The notes under the pieces: generated by a model
Database searches by the model: none
Told to the model about the DNA's origin: nothing
What the model saw: only the letters and a program-made list of their open reading frames with translations
Position numbers and translations under genes: made by a program
Part shown: in pieces, positions 46,201 to 56,700 of the stretch
Position numbering within the stretch: the first letter of the stretch is position 1
How the letters are laid out: every line of letters begins with the position of its first letter
Source of the DNA: Limosilactobacillus portuensis
Lineage (GTDB): Bacteria > Bacillota > Bacilli > Lactobacillales > Lactobacillaceae
Assembly (NCBI RefSeq): GCF_014838735.1
Contig: NZ_JABUXQ010000008.1
Location: 1-64,000 of the forward strand
Length of the DNA stretch: 64,000 bases
Direction: 5' to 3'

Positions 46201-46572
46201 ATGAAACATAAGAAGCAACGATTTATTCCGCCAAGTGGTCCCGAAGATGCTATGCGAATTATTCAGAATCTCTTCAATAGTTACCGCAATGCCCCACTAA
46301 CAAGGGAGTTGCTTGACTATCATAATAATTTGATTAATCGATTACAAACTGACATTCATGATGCTGTAATGAAGGCCAATAACGATCGCCTTAGTAAAGA
46401 GCTTGATGAAATGATAGAGATCATGCGTCGTTGGGTTTCAATACGACTATCAAACCGGCCATTCAACGCTAAAATGCGTCACTTCAAGTTAGTCACGGAC
46501 GGCGGTATGAAGTTTAAGCGACACGTTCATAAAATTAGTCAATCAGCCAACCATCGAGCAAGTCGTCATTGA
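46201..46572 (+). CDS. Hypothetical protein, basic and helical
   Basis: A 123-residue protein, strongly basic, mainly helical, with no signal peptide or membrane segment; I do not recognise a family. TAGGAG precedes the ATG. It is transcribed away from the hrcA operon and ends in a strong terminator. It sits between ribF and hrcA, where the run is otherwise conserved and on the minus strand, so it may be a lineage-specific insertion. Function unknown. Confidence 0.65.
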   Translation: MKHKKQRFIPPSGPEDAMRIIQNLFNSYRNAPLTRELLDYHNNLINRLQTDIHDAVMKANNDRLSKELDEMIEIMRRWVSIRLSNRPFNAKMRHFKLVTDGGMKFKRHVHKISQSANHRASRH

Positions 46573-46581
46573 TATTGGAAA

Positions 46582-46621
46582 AAGGGATTGGGAAAAAGTA
46601 AATTGCTTTTCCCAATCCCTT
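46582..46621. terminator. Bidirectional terminator between the small gene and ribF
   Basis: A 16-bp stem (46582-46597 with 46606-46621) with A/T tails. Confidence 0.85.
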
Positions 46622-46651
46622 ACTATTTCAATTGAAAAAATTAAGTTATCT

Positions 46652-47620
46652 CTAAACTAATGGCTGCTTTATACCAGGGATAATTTTTTGTAAATTCTGA
46701 CGAGCTAATTGTTCATCCTGCTTCATCTGGTCAACAAGCTCATCAGCGCCATTAAATTTCATTTCACCACGTTGATAATAAAACCACCGAACTCTAACTT
46801 CTTCGCCGTATACCAACTGATCAAAGTCAAAAAGGTATATTTCAACAGTAAGTTTATTTTGATCACCAAAAGTAATGTTATGACCAACGCTCGCCATCCC
46901 ACCATACCATTCTTGACCAATTTGCACTTGAACAGTGTATACGCCAATACCGGGAAGACGTTCACTTTCAGGAGTTTCAACGTTAATTGTTGGAAAACCT
47001 AGTGTGCGTCCCCGTGCTAAGCCATGGACAACGATCCCCGTTGTCGTGTAATAATAACCTAGCATCTGGTTAGCCAATTCAACATTCCCTTGATCAATCG
47101 CTTTACGAATAACCCGCGAACCAATCTTGTGGTTACCATTACCAGTAAACTTTGGAACCGTGATTACGTTAAATCGGCTGTTAGCGTACTCCGGTAAACG
47201 CGCCATCGTTGCCACCGCAGCTTTACCATAAGTATGATCAAACCCTGCCACCACTGTTTTGGCGTGAAAACCAATTAAATACTGATCAACAAATTCTTGT
47301 GGCGAGAGACTCGCAAACGAAGAAGTAAAGCTAACCAAATATACCAGATCTACTCCTAATTGTTTTAAAAGATCCAGCTTTCGTGGTGTTGTTGACAGGT
47401 ATTTAAAACCACCTGGGTATTGCTGATAAACGATTCCGGGCGCATGATCATAAGTTAAAACTGCTAACGGGAGGTCCTCCTGTTCAGCAATCTTTTTAGC
47501 AGTATTAATCACTTGTTGGTGACCACGATGGACACCATCGAAGAAGCCCATTGCGAGTACTACCGGACCTGTAGGCACTAACTCCTTTTGCAACGGGTGG
47601 TGGATTCTTACTACTTCCAC
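46652..47620 (-). CDS. ribF: Bifunctional riboflavin kinase/FAD synthetase
   Basis: Converts riboflavin to FMN and then FAD. N-terminal adenylyltransferase domain (MGFFDGVHRGHQQVI, about 22-37) and C-terminal kinase domain (RGRTLGFPTINV, VYTVQVQI). It is 322 residues. GGAGGAAGG precedes the GTG start. It follows truB by 14 bases, the usual Firmicute order. Confidence 0.96.
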   Translation of the reverse strand: MEVVRIHHPLQKELVPTGPVVLAMGFFDGVHRGHQQVINTAKKIAEQEDLPLAVLTYDHAPGIVYQQYPGGFKYLSTTPRKLDLLKQLGVDLVYLVSFTSSFASLSPQEFVDQYLIGFHAKTVVAGFDHTYGKAAVATMARLPEYANSRFNVITVPKFTGNGNHKIGSRVIRKAIDQGNVELANQMLGYYYTTTGIVVHGLARGRTLGFPTINVETPESERLPGIGVYTVQVQIGQEWYGGMASVGHNITFGDQNKLTVEIYLFDFDQLVYGEEVRVRWFYYQRGEMKFNGADELVDQMKQDEQLARQNLQKIIPGIKQPLV

Positions 47621-47634
47621 TTGTCCTTCCTCCT

Positions 47635-48534
47635 TTACTTTACAGAGAACATCTTTGTTGGCTTATATCCCTGAGCCGTTAAGTGGTATAGCGCCTTAGT
47701 CGAACCGTCATATTTCAGGACCACTTCATTTGCTACTGTCTGCAACTCATCCTCCTTAAGCCAGCCACCATGCTGAACAGACTGCCATTGTACTGGAGTT
47801 AATTCTACTGCTGGATAGTCTTTCAGGGCATAATCAATTGGGTAAAGATGACGATTAATTGTTTGATGAGCTACTGCATCTTGAATATCATTTAAGCTCA
47901 GAGTCTGGTCAAGCGTAAAACCACCACTTTCAAGCCGGGTTAACCACTTCATCGCACCAGGATAGCCAAGCGAGCGCGCTAAATCGGCGACAAGTGTCCT
48001 AATGTAAGTTCCTTTACTACACTTTACCTTAAAATAAACGTGTTGTTCTTGATGTTCTAAATCATATTCGTTTCGACACATAACAAAACTACTAATCAAC
48101 GCTTTCCGTCGCGGTCGTTCCACGGTTTCACCAGCACGGGCATACTCATAAAGACGCTTACCATTCACCTTGACGGCAGAATACATTGGTGGAATCTGAA
48201 TGATTTCTCCCGTCATTTTCTGCATTGCTCTCTTAATTAGTTCACTACTAATTGCTTCTTCGACTGGCTTAGTTTCAATCACTTCACCATCAAAGTCTTC
48301 AGTCGTTGTCGCTTTCCCGATTACTAGTTCTCCCTGATATTCTTTGCCCGACTGCATCAAGTATTCTACCACTTTAGTCGCATTACCAACACAAATCGGC
48401 AAAACACCATCAACAGAGGGATCCAACGTCCCTGAATGACCAATCTTCTTGGTCTTTAATATCCGCCGCAACCGACTGACACAATCAAAGCTTGTCATTC
48501 CACGTTCTTTGTACAAGGGAATAATTCCATCCAT
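47635..48534 (-). CDS. truB: tRNA pseudouridine(55) synthase
   Basis: Makes pseudouridine 55 in tRNA. The catalytic Asp is in HSGTLDPSVDGVLPICVG, and GKATTTEDFDGE and KCSKGTYIRTLVADL are typical. It is 299 residues with the C-terminal PUA part. A terminator separates it from rbfA. Confidence 0.96.
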   Translation of the reverse strand: MDGIIPLYKERGMTSFDCVSRLRRILKTKKIGHSGTLDPSVDGVLPICVGNATKVVEYLMQSGKEYQGELVIGKATTTEDFDGEVIETKPVEEAISSELIKRAMQKMTGEIIQIPPMYSAVKVNGKRLYEYARAGETVERPRRKALISSFVMCRNEYDLEHQEQHVYFKVKCSKGTYIRTLVADLARSLGYPGAMKWLTRLESGGFTLDQTLSLNDIQDAVAHQTINRHLYPIDYALKDYPAVELTPVQWQSVQHGGWLKEDELQTVANEVVLKYDGSTKALYHLTAQGYKPTKMFSVK

Positions 48535-48548
48535 ATAATTCTCTCCAT

Positions 48549-48583
48549 AAAAAAACGAACTAAGAGATAGCTCCCAGCTCGTT
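48549..48583 (-). terminator. Terminator between rbfA and truB
   Basis: Stem 48554-48561 with 48576-48583 (one mismatch) and a run of seven U residues on the minus strand mark an end of the rimP-nusA-infB-rbfA operon. Confidence 0.75.
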
Positions 48584-48592
48584 CATCCTTAA

Positions 48593-48958
48593 TTACTTAT
48601 CTTGTTCTTGCTGGTGAAGCTTATTGATCAGCTGATCAATCCGACTTCCATAGGCAATTGATTTATCTCGTTCAAATTTAATTTCAGGTGTTTTGAAAAT
48701 GTTCAACCGTGCACCTAATTCACTCCGAATTAAACCAGTTGCTTTATCCAAACCAGCTTGAACTTTTTCCATATCAGAAGCTTTATCAGACAAGATACTG
48801 TAATAGATTGTTGCTTGTTGAAGATCACCAGTAACATCTACACCAGTAATAGTTACTCCTTGTACGCGAGGATCACGAACCCGCTTTAAGAGAATATCGT
48901 CAACTTCACGTTGGATTTCCTGAGCTAATCGATCAACACGATATTGCTTATTAGGCAT
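48593..48958 (-). CDS. rbfA: Ribosome-binding factor A
   Basis: KH-like 30S maturation factor. It is 121 residues from ATG 48958, 12 bases after the GAGG site; GTG 48967 is adjacent to that site. YRVDRLAQEIQREVDDIL and the C-terminal IKFERDKSIAYGSRID are typical. It follows infB by 15 bases. Confidence 0.95.
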   Translation of the reverse strand: MPNKQYRVDRLAQEIQREVDDILLKRVRDPRVQGVTITGVDVTGDLQQATIYYSILSDKASDMEKVQAGLDKATGLIRSELGARLNIFKTPEIKFERDKSIAYGSRIDQLINKLHQQEQDK

Positions 48959-48973
48959 TTTAATCACCTCGGT

Positions 48974-51250
48974 TTACTTAACTGGTACTTCCTTCATTTG
49001 GTAGGCTTCGATAACGTCATTTTCCTTAATGTCATTGTAGTTTTGAATTGTCAAACCACATTCAAAGCCAGCCTTGACTTCCTTAACGTCGTCCTTGAAC
49101 CGCTTCAAACTGCCAAGTTCACCACTATAAACGACAATTCCGTCACGAACAAGCCGAACCTTGGAGTCACGGGTAATCTTACCAGAAGTTACCATTCCCC
49201 CGGCAATTGTCCCAACCTTAGAAGCCTTGTAGATTTGCCGTACTTCAACTTGACCAATAGTTTCTTCTTTATAAACCGGTTCAAGCATCCCCTTCATTGC
49301 GTCTTCAACTTCTTCAATTGCGTTGTAGATTACTTGGTGGAGACGAATATCAATTTTATTTGAATCAGCTAATGACTTTGCAAGTGAAGTTGGCCGAACA
49401 TTGAAACCAATAATAACGGCATTAGAAGCTTCAGCCAATGTTACATCGGATTCATTAATTGCACCAACGGCTTGGTGAATAATATCAACCCGAACACCGT
49501 CAACCTTAATCTTTTGCAAACTTTGACTAAGTGCTTCTACTGAACCTTGAACATCAGCCTTAATGATTAATGGGAGGGTCTTCATTTGCCCCTTCTTCAT
49601 CGTATCAAATAAGTTATCCAATGTAACGTGAGAAGTCCGCTTTCGTTCTTCTTCTTGTGCTTGTTCTGCACGCTTCTCACCAGCAGCACGGGCAGTCTTT
49701 TCATCGTCAAAGACAACAAAGCGGTCCCCTGCTTCCGGAACAGAATTAAGCCCGGTAATCTCGACAGGAGTTGATGGGGTAGCTTCCTTAATCCGCCGAC
49801 CATTTTCATTCGTCATTGTCCGAACACGGCCATAAGTATTTCCAACAACAATTGGGTCACCGACATGTAAAGTTCCTTGTTGTACCAGAACAGTAGCAAC
49901 AGATCCTTTACCTTGATCGAGTCGTGCTTCAACAACGGAACCAGCAGCATTTTGGTCTGGGTTGGCCTTAAGTTCCATCATTTCAGCTTGGAGTTGAATC
50001 ATATCAAGCAATTCATCAATGTTCTTCCCAAACTTAGCTGAGATGTTAACAAAGATTGTGTCACCACCCCAATCTTCTGGAATCAAGTTGTACTTAGCTA
50101 ATTCCTCAATTACTCGTTCCGGATTAGCACCTGGCTTATCAATCTTGTTAACTGCAACAATAATTGGTGTTTTGGCAGCTTGGGCGTGGTGGATAGCTTC
50201 AACGGTTTGAGGCATAACACCATCATCTGCGGCAACAACTAATACAGTAATATCAGTGATATTAGCTCCCCGAGCACGCATTTCAGTAAAGGCAGCGTGT
50301 CCTGGCGTATCCAAGAATGTAATTAGAGCATCTTTGTAATGAACTTGGTAAGCACCAATCTCCTGAGTAATTCCCCCAGCTTCATGTTCAGTAACATGTG
50401 AGTGACGAAGCTTATCAAGCAACGTAGTCTTACCATGATCAACGTGTCCCATAACCGTAACAACTGGTGGACGAGAAACTAAGTGATCCGTATTGTTTTG
50501 CTCTTCTTCAAACATCTTATCGATATCTGAAATATCTTCTTCAACCTTTTCCTTAGCTTCAATTCCATAATCAGTTGCTAACAATTCAATTGTATCCTTA
50601 TCTAAGGATTGGTTTTGGTTAATCATTACACCGAGCATAAAGAGTTTCTTAATAATCTCGGCTGGTGAACGGTGCAAAATTTTCCCAAGATCTTGCGCAT
50701 TCATTCCCTCGGTATACTCAAGAACATCCGGTAATGGCTTATCTTTTCGCTGAGTAGGTTGTTGGTGCTTAACCTCACGAAGACGACCATTGTTGTTATG
50801 TTTCTTGTTTCGCTTTTTATTCTTCTTATTGAATCGCTTACCCTTTCGGCCAGATTCATTTAAGCTGCCGCCAAAGCGACCGTTGTTATCATTTTGATGA
50901 CGGTTATTGCTTTGGTTTGTTTGCTTAGAAGAATGGTTATTATCACGATGCTTTTGATCATGATGTTCATTTTTCTTGTTATGGTTAGCTTGGTTTATTG
51001 ATTGTTGGTTTCCCTTATGCCCTGCTTTTGCCTGAGAATTCTTTTCGTGGTGCTTAGCATGTTGTTTAGATTGGTTAGCGCCGTTCTTGTTGTTCCCCTT
51101 AACAACTTGACGTAACTTTTGTGCTTGATCAGGCGTTACAGATGACATATGGCTTTTAATATCCATCCCTTGATCCTTGGCCACCTTTACAAGGCTTTTG
51201 CTTGGCATCTTGAGTTCTTTGGCTAATTCATAAATTCGTTCTTTGGCCAT
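48974..51250 (-). CDS. infB: Translation initiation factor IF-2
   Basis: Initiator-tRNA GTPase. An N-terminal IF2N helix ([20 protein letters not shown]) is followed by a long low-complexity segment (about 50-170) rich in Asn, Lys, His and Gln, a second IF2N-like region (about 180-230) and the GTPase core: [24 protein letters not shown]. It is 758 residues. AAGGAGCG precedes the ATG. Confidence 0.97.
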   Translation of the reverse strand: MAKERIYELAKELKMPSKSLVKVAKDQGMDIKSHMSSVTPDQAQKLRQVVKGNNKNGANQSKQHAKHHEKNSQAKAGHKGNQQSINQANHNKKNEHHDQKHRDNNHSSKQTNQSNNRHQNDNNGRFGGSLNESGRKGKRFNKKNKKRNKKHNNNGRLREVKHQQPTQRKDKPLPDVLEYTEGMNAQDLGKILHRSPAEIIKKLFMLGVMINQNQSLDKDTIELLATDYGIEAKEKVEEDISDIDKMFEEEQNNTDHLVSRPPVVTVMGHVDHGKTTLLDKLRHSHVTEHEAGGITQEIGAYQVHYKDALITFLDTPGHAAFTEMRARGANITDITVLVVAADDGVMPQTVEAIHHAQAAKTPIIVAVNKIDKPGANPERVIEELAKYNLIPEDWGGDTIFVNISAKFGKNIDELLDMIQLQAEMMELKANPDQNAAGSVVEARLDQGKGSVATVLVQQGTLHVGDPIVVGNTYGRVRTMTNENGRRIKEATPSTPVEITGLNSVPEAGDRFVVFDDEKTARAAGEKRAEQAQEEERKRTSHVTLDNLFDTMKKGQMKTLPLIIKADVQGSVEALSQSLQKIKVDGVRVDIIHQAVGAINESDVTLAEASNAVIIGFNVRPTSLAKSLADSNKIDIRLHQVIYNAIEEVEDAMKGMLEPVYKEETIGQVEVRQIYKASKVGTIAGGMVTSGKITRDSKVRLVRDGIVVYSGELGSLKRFKDDVKEVKAGFECGLTIQNYNDIKENDVIEAYQMKEVPVK

Positions 51251-51263
51251 GTACTCACGCTCC

Positions 51264-51575
51264 TTAATTCATCGTTAGTAGTTCCTCAAACTTTCTTGCA
51301 AATCCAGATTGCGTTACACAAATAACAGTTCTCGACTGTCCAATTGCTTGACTTAGTTGCTTTTTAGTAAAAAGCGTACAGAGTGGAACCTTGTAGAAGG
51401 TACATTTATCCGTAAACTTCTTTAATGTTGCTGAACCAGCATCTTGAGCTAAGAAAACAAACTGGGCTTTTCCTGTTTGAATTAATTTTAAGACACCGCC
51501 CTCACCACTTTGAATTTGTTTGGCGCGGCGTGCTAATCCGAGTAAGTTCAAAACGGATTGTTGATTATTTTTCAT
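51264..51575 (-). CDS. YlxQ-related ribosomal protein L7Ae family protein
   Basis: A 103-residue L7Ae/L30e-fold protein of the YlxQ type, an RNA (K-turn) binder of uncertain role. [19 protein letters not shown] and [15 protein letters not shown] are typical. The start at ATG 51575 overlaps ylxR by 11 bases. It lies in the standard nusA-ylxR-ylxQ-infB order. Confidence 0.93.
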   Translation of the reverse strand: MKNNQQSVLNLLGLARRAKQIQSGEGGVLKLIQTGKAQFVFLAQDAGSATLKKFTDKCTFYKVPLCTLFTKKQLSQAIGQSRTVICVTQSGFARKFEELLTMN

Positions 51576-51867
51576 TATTACCAAATAACGCTTGTCGTGC
51601 TTGAAGATGATCCGTGTATTGAATTAATTCATCATAGAATGAATCATCCAACTTAACATGAAAGGCTTTTTCGAAAGTTTTTTCTTCCTTTGCCCGCTTA
51701 GCAATCTCTACATCTACCGCAATGTATGCACCCCGACCAGACTTTTTTCCGGTTGGATCAAGCGTAACTTCGCCTTCCTTATTCTTAACTACTCGGATCA
51801 ATTGTCGCTTCGGCATCATTTCGCCAGTAACAATATCTTTACGCATCGGTATTTTTCTCTTTTTCAT
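51565..51867 (-). CDS. ylxR: YlxR family RNA-binding protein
   Basis: A 100-residue YlxR (DUF448) protein. KIPMRKDIVTGEMMPKRQLIRVV and SGRGAYI are the family signature. It is 18 bases after nusA. Suggested roles include regulation of gene expression and RNase P interaction; not determined here. Confidence 0.93.
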   Translation of the reverse strand: MKKRKIPMRKDIVTGEMMPKRQLIRVVKNKEGEVTLDPTGKKSGRGAYIAVDVEIAKRAKEEKTFEKAFHVKLDDSFYDELIQYTDHLQARQALFGNNEK

Positions 51868-51885
51868 TTATTTCACCCCGCTGCT

Positions 51886-53121
51886 TTAATCTTCTGAAGC
51901 GTCAGTTTCTTTTTCAAGTGTATCAGTATTATTTTCCATCTCAGAAGCCGGCTTAATATCGATCTTGTACTTTGTTAATTGAGCAGCCAACCGTGCATTT
52001 TGGCCTCGCTTACCAATCGCAAGTGAGAGTTGGCTATCAGGAACTACAACCGTGCATGAACGCTCTTCAGTTGTTGCAACTGGTTCCTCTTCTTCAGTAT
52101 TTTCCGTCTCAGTTGCGGCATCGGTGTTCTCCGTTACAGAAGCATCAGTTGAATCTTCTTCTGATTGTCCTTCAGTAACTGAAGCTTCCGGTTCGTTAAA
52201 AATAACGTCCAGAACTTCTGCAGGGTTGAGAGCATTAGCAATAAATTGAGCCGGGTCCTTAACATATTCAACAATATCCATGTTCTCGCCATCAAGCTCA
52301 TTCACAATTGCTTGAACACGTGAACCACGAGGACCGACACAAGTACCAACGGGATCAACGTTTGGATCATTGGAATAAACAGCTACCTTAGCACGATCTC
52401 CAGCTTCACGGGCAATATTCTCGATTAAAACTGTCCCGTCCTTGATTTCAGGAACTTCCCGTTCAAATAGCCGTTTTAATAATTCTGGAGCTGTCCGACT
52501 GACAAAGATTTGTGGACCATGACGATCATCATTTACTTTTGAAACGTAAACTTGGATCCGGTCGTGAATATGGTAGTGTTCATTAGGCATCTTATCCCGG
52601 TAACCCATGGCACCTTCAACACCATCACCAAGGTCAACCCACGTAAAACGTTTATCCTCACGAGAAACTTCACCAGTAATAATTTCATTCTCGTAGTTCT
52701 TGTACTTATTATAGATGATCTTCCGTTCTTCTTCGCGTAACCGTTGCATTACAACTTGCTTTGCCGTTTGCGCTGCAATTCGGCCGAAATCACGTGGCGT
52801 AACTTCTTCACGAATCTCATCACCAACATCGTATCCTTGACCATGTGGCAACTTCCGCGCATCGGCAAGGCTCATATACTCGTTGTCATCTTCCTCAACC
52901 AAGTCTTCGTTATCGGTAATCGTCTTAACAGCATAAACCTTGATATTACCAGTAACCCCGTCAAAGTCAACTTCAACGTTCTTTTCACCGTAATTTTGCT
53001 TATATGCGAGTTCCAAAGCCTGTTCCAAGGCTTCAATAACAATTTCCTTCTTGATTCCCTTTTCTTTCTCTAAGTAATCAAGAGCGGCGATCATTTCAGT
53101 ATTTGTTTTTGCTTTGCTCAC
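51886..53121 (-). CDS. nusA: Transcription termination/antitermination protein NusA
   Basis: RNA polymerase pausing and termination factor: N-terminal polymerase-binding domain (1-130), S1 (about 135-200), KH1 (about 210-300, PVGTCVGPRGSRVQ) and KH2 (LSLAIGKRGQNARLAAQL). It is 411 residues. About 45 residues (309-354) rich in Glu, Thr and Ser interrupt the KH2 region just before CTVVVPDSQ. Starts at GTG 53121 after AAGGGAG. Confidence 0.96.
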   Translation of the reverse strand: MSKAKTNTEMIAALDYLEKEKGIKKEIVIEALEQALELAYKQNYGEKNVEVDFDGVTGNIKVYAVKTITDNEDLVEEDDNEYMSLADARKLPHGQGYDVGDEIREEVTPRDFGRIAAQTAKQVVMQRLREEERKIIYNKYKNYENEIITGEVSREDKRFTWVDLGDGVEGAMGYRDKMPNEHYHIHDRIQVYVSKVNDDRHGPQIFVSRTAPELLKRLFEREVPEIKDGTVLIENIAREAGDRAKVAVYSNDPNVDPVGTCVGPRGSRVQAIVNELDGENMDIVEYVKDPAQFIANALNPAEVLDVIFNEPEASVTEGQSEEDSTDASVTENTDAATETENTEEEEPVATTEERSCTVVVPDSQLSLAIGKRGQNARLAAQLTKYKIDIKPASEMENNTDTLEKETDASED

Positions 53122-53136
53122 CTTTTAACACTCCCT

Positions 53137-53619
53137 TTAAATCTTACTAAAGTCGATTGCTAATCGTGCTTGCGCGATCATTTTACGTTCAATTTTAATT
53201 CGACGCTGACGAGTCTTATCCATGTATTCCAATGTTAGTTCGTCAGGCGTAAGTTCAACCAATGTTCCCTCATATGCCTTTTTTCCTTCTATCTGCTGGT
53301 AAAGGGAAACGTGAATGTAATCATTGATTGCCCGCTCATAATCAGCTTCCTTCTTCAATGGACGTTCGGCACCAGGAGAAGATACCTCAAGGAAATATGC
53401 CTGAGGAATCGGATCAGGTTCGGTATTATCAAGCGCCTCACTCAATTCATCACTAATATCAGCACAGTCTTCTAGGGTAACTCCCCCATCCTTATCAACA
53501 TAAACTCGTAAGTACCAGTTTTTACCTTCCTTAACGAATTCAAGATCGTAAAGGTAGCAATCATATTTGGCTAAAATCGGTTTAGCTAATCCGGTTACTA
53601 TTTCAACGACATTGCTCAA
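53137..53619 (-). CDS. rimP: Ribosome maturation factor RimP
   Basis: 30S assembly factor. It is 160 residues from TTG 53619, with GGAGG eight bases upstream; this start gives the normal N-terminus ([15 protein letters not shown]), whereas longer readings run through the ribosome site. [18 protein letters not shown] and [11 protein letters not shown] are characteristic. First gene of the nusA operon. Confidence 0.94.
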   Translation of the reverse strand: MSNVVEIVTGLAKPILAKYDCYLYDLEFVKEGKNWYLRVYVDKDGGVTLEDCADISDELSEALDNTEPDPIPQAYFLEVSSPGAERPLKKEADYERAINDYIHVSLYQQIEGKKAYEGTLVELTPDELTLEYMDKTRQRRIKIERKMIAQARLAIDFSKI

Positions 53620-53643
53620 CTGCGTCACCTCCATTATTTGCAA

Positions 53644-53671
53644 TAAAAAGAGCGAGCATCTCTGCTCACTC
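53644..53671 (-). terminator. Leader terminator of the rimP-nusA operon
   Basis: A 9-bp stem (53663-53671 with 53650-53658, one G-U pair), four-base loop and U-run (53645-53649) lie between a promoter and rimP. It can end polC transcripts but also lies inside the rimP leader, so it may act as an attenuator. Confidence 0.8.
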
Positions 53672-53694
53672 CAACGAGTTATTTACCATAATTA

Positions 53695-53723
53695 ATTGTA
53701 GCATGAACTCACTCAACTAGCAA
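53695..53723 (-). promoter_or_regulatory. Promoter of the rimP-nusA operon
   Basis: TTGCTA (53718-53723), a 17-base spacer and TACAAT (53695-53700) on the minus strand, downstream of polC. Confidence 0.65.
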
Positions 53724-53733
53724 GCGACTATCC

Positions 53734-56700
53734 CTAGAACAGACTTAATTGGTTTTCATCCGGCAATCCATCTAAGACATGATTCTGAGTCATAAAATCT
53801 ATAATTGTCTGTGAAACCTTTCCCCGCTCAGCTAGATCCTGCTTTGAGAGGAATTTCTTTTCTTCCCGAGCAGCAACAATCTGCTTAGCAACGTTTAGTC
53901 CCAAACCAGGAACCGCACGGAATGGAGCAATTAATGAATTACCATCAATTAACCAGTTGCTTGCGTCAGATCGCTCAAGATCAACCATTTTGAACTTAAA
54001 GCCCCGCTCTAACATTTCATTAGCTAATTCAAGGATCGTCAACAAACTCTTGTCCTTAGCACTTGCATCATTTCCTTGAGAATTAATCTCTTTCATCCGT
54101 GTCTTAACAGCATCTTTACCGTGTGACATTGCAACTACGTCAAAGTCATCAGCACGGACAGAGAAGAAGGCACAGTAATAAACAAGCGGGAAGTAAACCT
54201 TAAAGTACGCAATCCGTAACGCCATCAAAACATAGGCGACCGCGTGGGCTCGTGGGAACATATATTTAATCTTCAAGCACGAGTCCATATACCATTGTGG
54301 AACGTTCGCCTCACGCATTTTCTCTTGCCAATCGTCAGGAATTCCTCGGCCGTGACGAACCGATTCCATTACCTGGAATGAAGTTTCAGAGTCAAGACCA
54401 TAGTGAATTAAATCGGTCATAATGTTATCCCGACATCCAATCACATTGGCAATTGTTGCGACTCCCTGCTTAATTAACTCTTGAGCGTTGTCCAACCACA
54501 CGCCCGTTCCATGAGAAAGTCCAGAGATTTGCAGGAGTTGCGAATAGTTCTTCGGGTGAGTATCTTCAAGCATTCCCCGAACAAAACGAGTTCCAAATTC
54601 TGGTAAGCCAAGAGTTCCCGTTTTACTTTGGATCTGCTCTTCACTCACCCCCAACGCCTCGGGACTAGAGAACAGGCTCATTACTCCCGGATCGTTCATC
54701 GGAATAGTTTGTGGATCAACCCCAGATAAATCCTGTAAGGCACGAATCATCGTTGGATCATCATGTCCCAAAATATCCATCTTTAAAATATTATCGTGGA
54801 TAGAGTGGAAATCAAAGTGAGTTGTTTCCCAAGCTGCATCTTGATCATCAGCCGGATATTGAACTGGTGTAAAGTCATAAATCTCCATATCATCAGGAAC
54901 AATAATAATTCCAGCCGGGTGCTGCCCTGTTGTTCGTTTAACACCAGTAGCACCATGAGAAAGCCGATCCTCTTCTGGTCCCCGAAACTGCTTATCCGTA
55001 TCACGTTCATAAGCCTTAACGTAACCATAGGCAGTCTTATCGGCAACAGTACCAATCGTCCCAGCACGAAAGACATTCTTTTCACCGAACAATACTTTCA
55101 TGTAGTTATGAGCAATCGGTTGATAGTCTCCAGAGAAGTTCAAATCAATATCTGGAACCTTATTTCCCTTAAACCCTAAGAACGTTTGGAACGGAATATC
55201 ATGTCCATCCTTAACTAATAGTGTTCCACACTTAGGACACTTCTTTTCTGGAAGGTCAAATCCTGAACTATATTCACCCTTAGTATAGAAGTGAGAATAA
55301 TGACATTTAGGGCATCGGTAGTGTGGTGGCAATGGATTAACCTCTGTAATTCCAGAGAGTGTAGCAACCACACTTGAACCAACAGATCCCCGAGAACCTA
55401 CCAAATAACCATCCTTATTTGACTTTGCTACTAGCCGTTGAGCAATCAAATAAATTACCGAGAACCCATTTTTAACAATACTATTTAACTCAAGCTCAAC
55501 CCGGTCTTGAACAATCTTTGGTAACGGATCACCATACCATTTCTTAGCAGTATCCCAAGTACGATCTTGAATTTCTTGTTCTTCGCCCTTCATATGGGGA
55601 GTATAGAGCTTATCTTTAACTGGGCAAATACCGTCATCAATCATATCCGCAACCTGATGGGTATTTGTGACAACGATTTGGTGTGCTTTATCAGCCCCAA
55701 GAAAACTAAATTCATTGAGCATCTCATCGGTTGTCCTAAAGTGAACGTCCGGTCGTCTGGTTCGGTTAAGCGGGTTCGCACCACCTTGAGAATTAATGAG
55801 GATCTTACGATAAATAGCATCGTGAGCATCCAAATAGTGGACATCTCCCGTTGCAACAACTGGTTTCTCTAGGTTTTCACCTAGTTTAACCATGTTCTTC
55901 AAAATATCTTCTAAGTGGGCGTCATCAGCAATGACCTTCTGATCCAACAGTGGCTGATAATTAGGCTTCGGCTGAACTTCAATAAAGTCATAGTATTTAG
56001 CCTTTCTCTCGGCTTCAGCAAATCCCTTTTCCATCATTGCGGTAAATACTTCACCTGAAGAGCAGGCAGTGCCAAAAAGGAGCCCCTGGCGATACTTGGT
56101 CAGAATACTACGCGGAATTCGTGGTACCCGTGCAAAATACTCGACATTAGATAGCGAAACCAACTTGTAAAGGTTTTTCAATCCTTCTTGAGTCTGGGCA
56201 AGAATTGTAACATGAAATGGCCGTGCATGGCGGTAAGCATCGTTATCTGCCATATGCTTGTTCAAATCATTGATTCGTTTAATTCCATACCGCTTTTCTG
56301 CATCCTTCAAAAAGATATGCAGCAGCTTCCCTGTTGCTTCGGCATCGTAATTTGCCCGGTGGTGGTGCTCAAGAGCAACCTTGAATTTTTTACTTAAGGT
56401 ATTTAAACGATATCCACGCATATGAGGATAGAGGAATCGTGCTAACGGCAAAGTATCAATAACGGGAGCCGTGATCTCTTCCATATTATGACGACGATAA
56501 CCGGTATTCATGAATCCCATATCAAAGGAAACGTTGTGACCAGCAATAATACACCCTTCACAGAAGTCCTTAAACATCCTGAAGACTTCTTCCTCGCTTT
56601 TTGAACCTTGAACCATCTCATCAGTAATCGATGTTAGGTTAGTTGTCTGTTCAGAAAGGGGGAAACCAGGATCAATAAATTCATCGAACCGCTCCAAGAC

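Noticed and set aside
52744-53073. Plus-strand ORF inside nusA, and similar long antisense ORFs in infB, polC and dnaK
   Set aside because: All lie opposite strongly conserved genes and lack ribosome sites and recognisable products; they are chance open frames.
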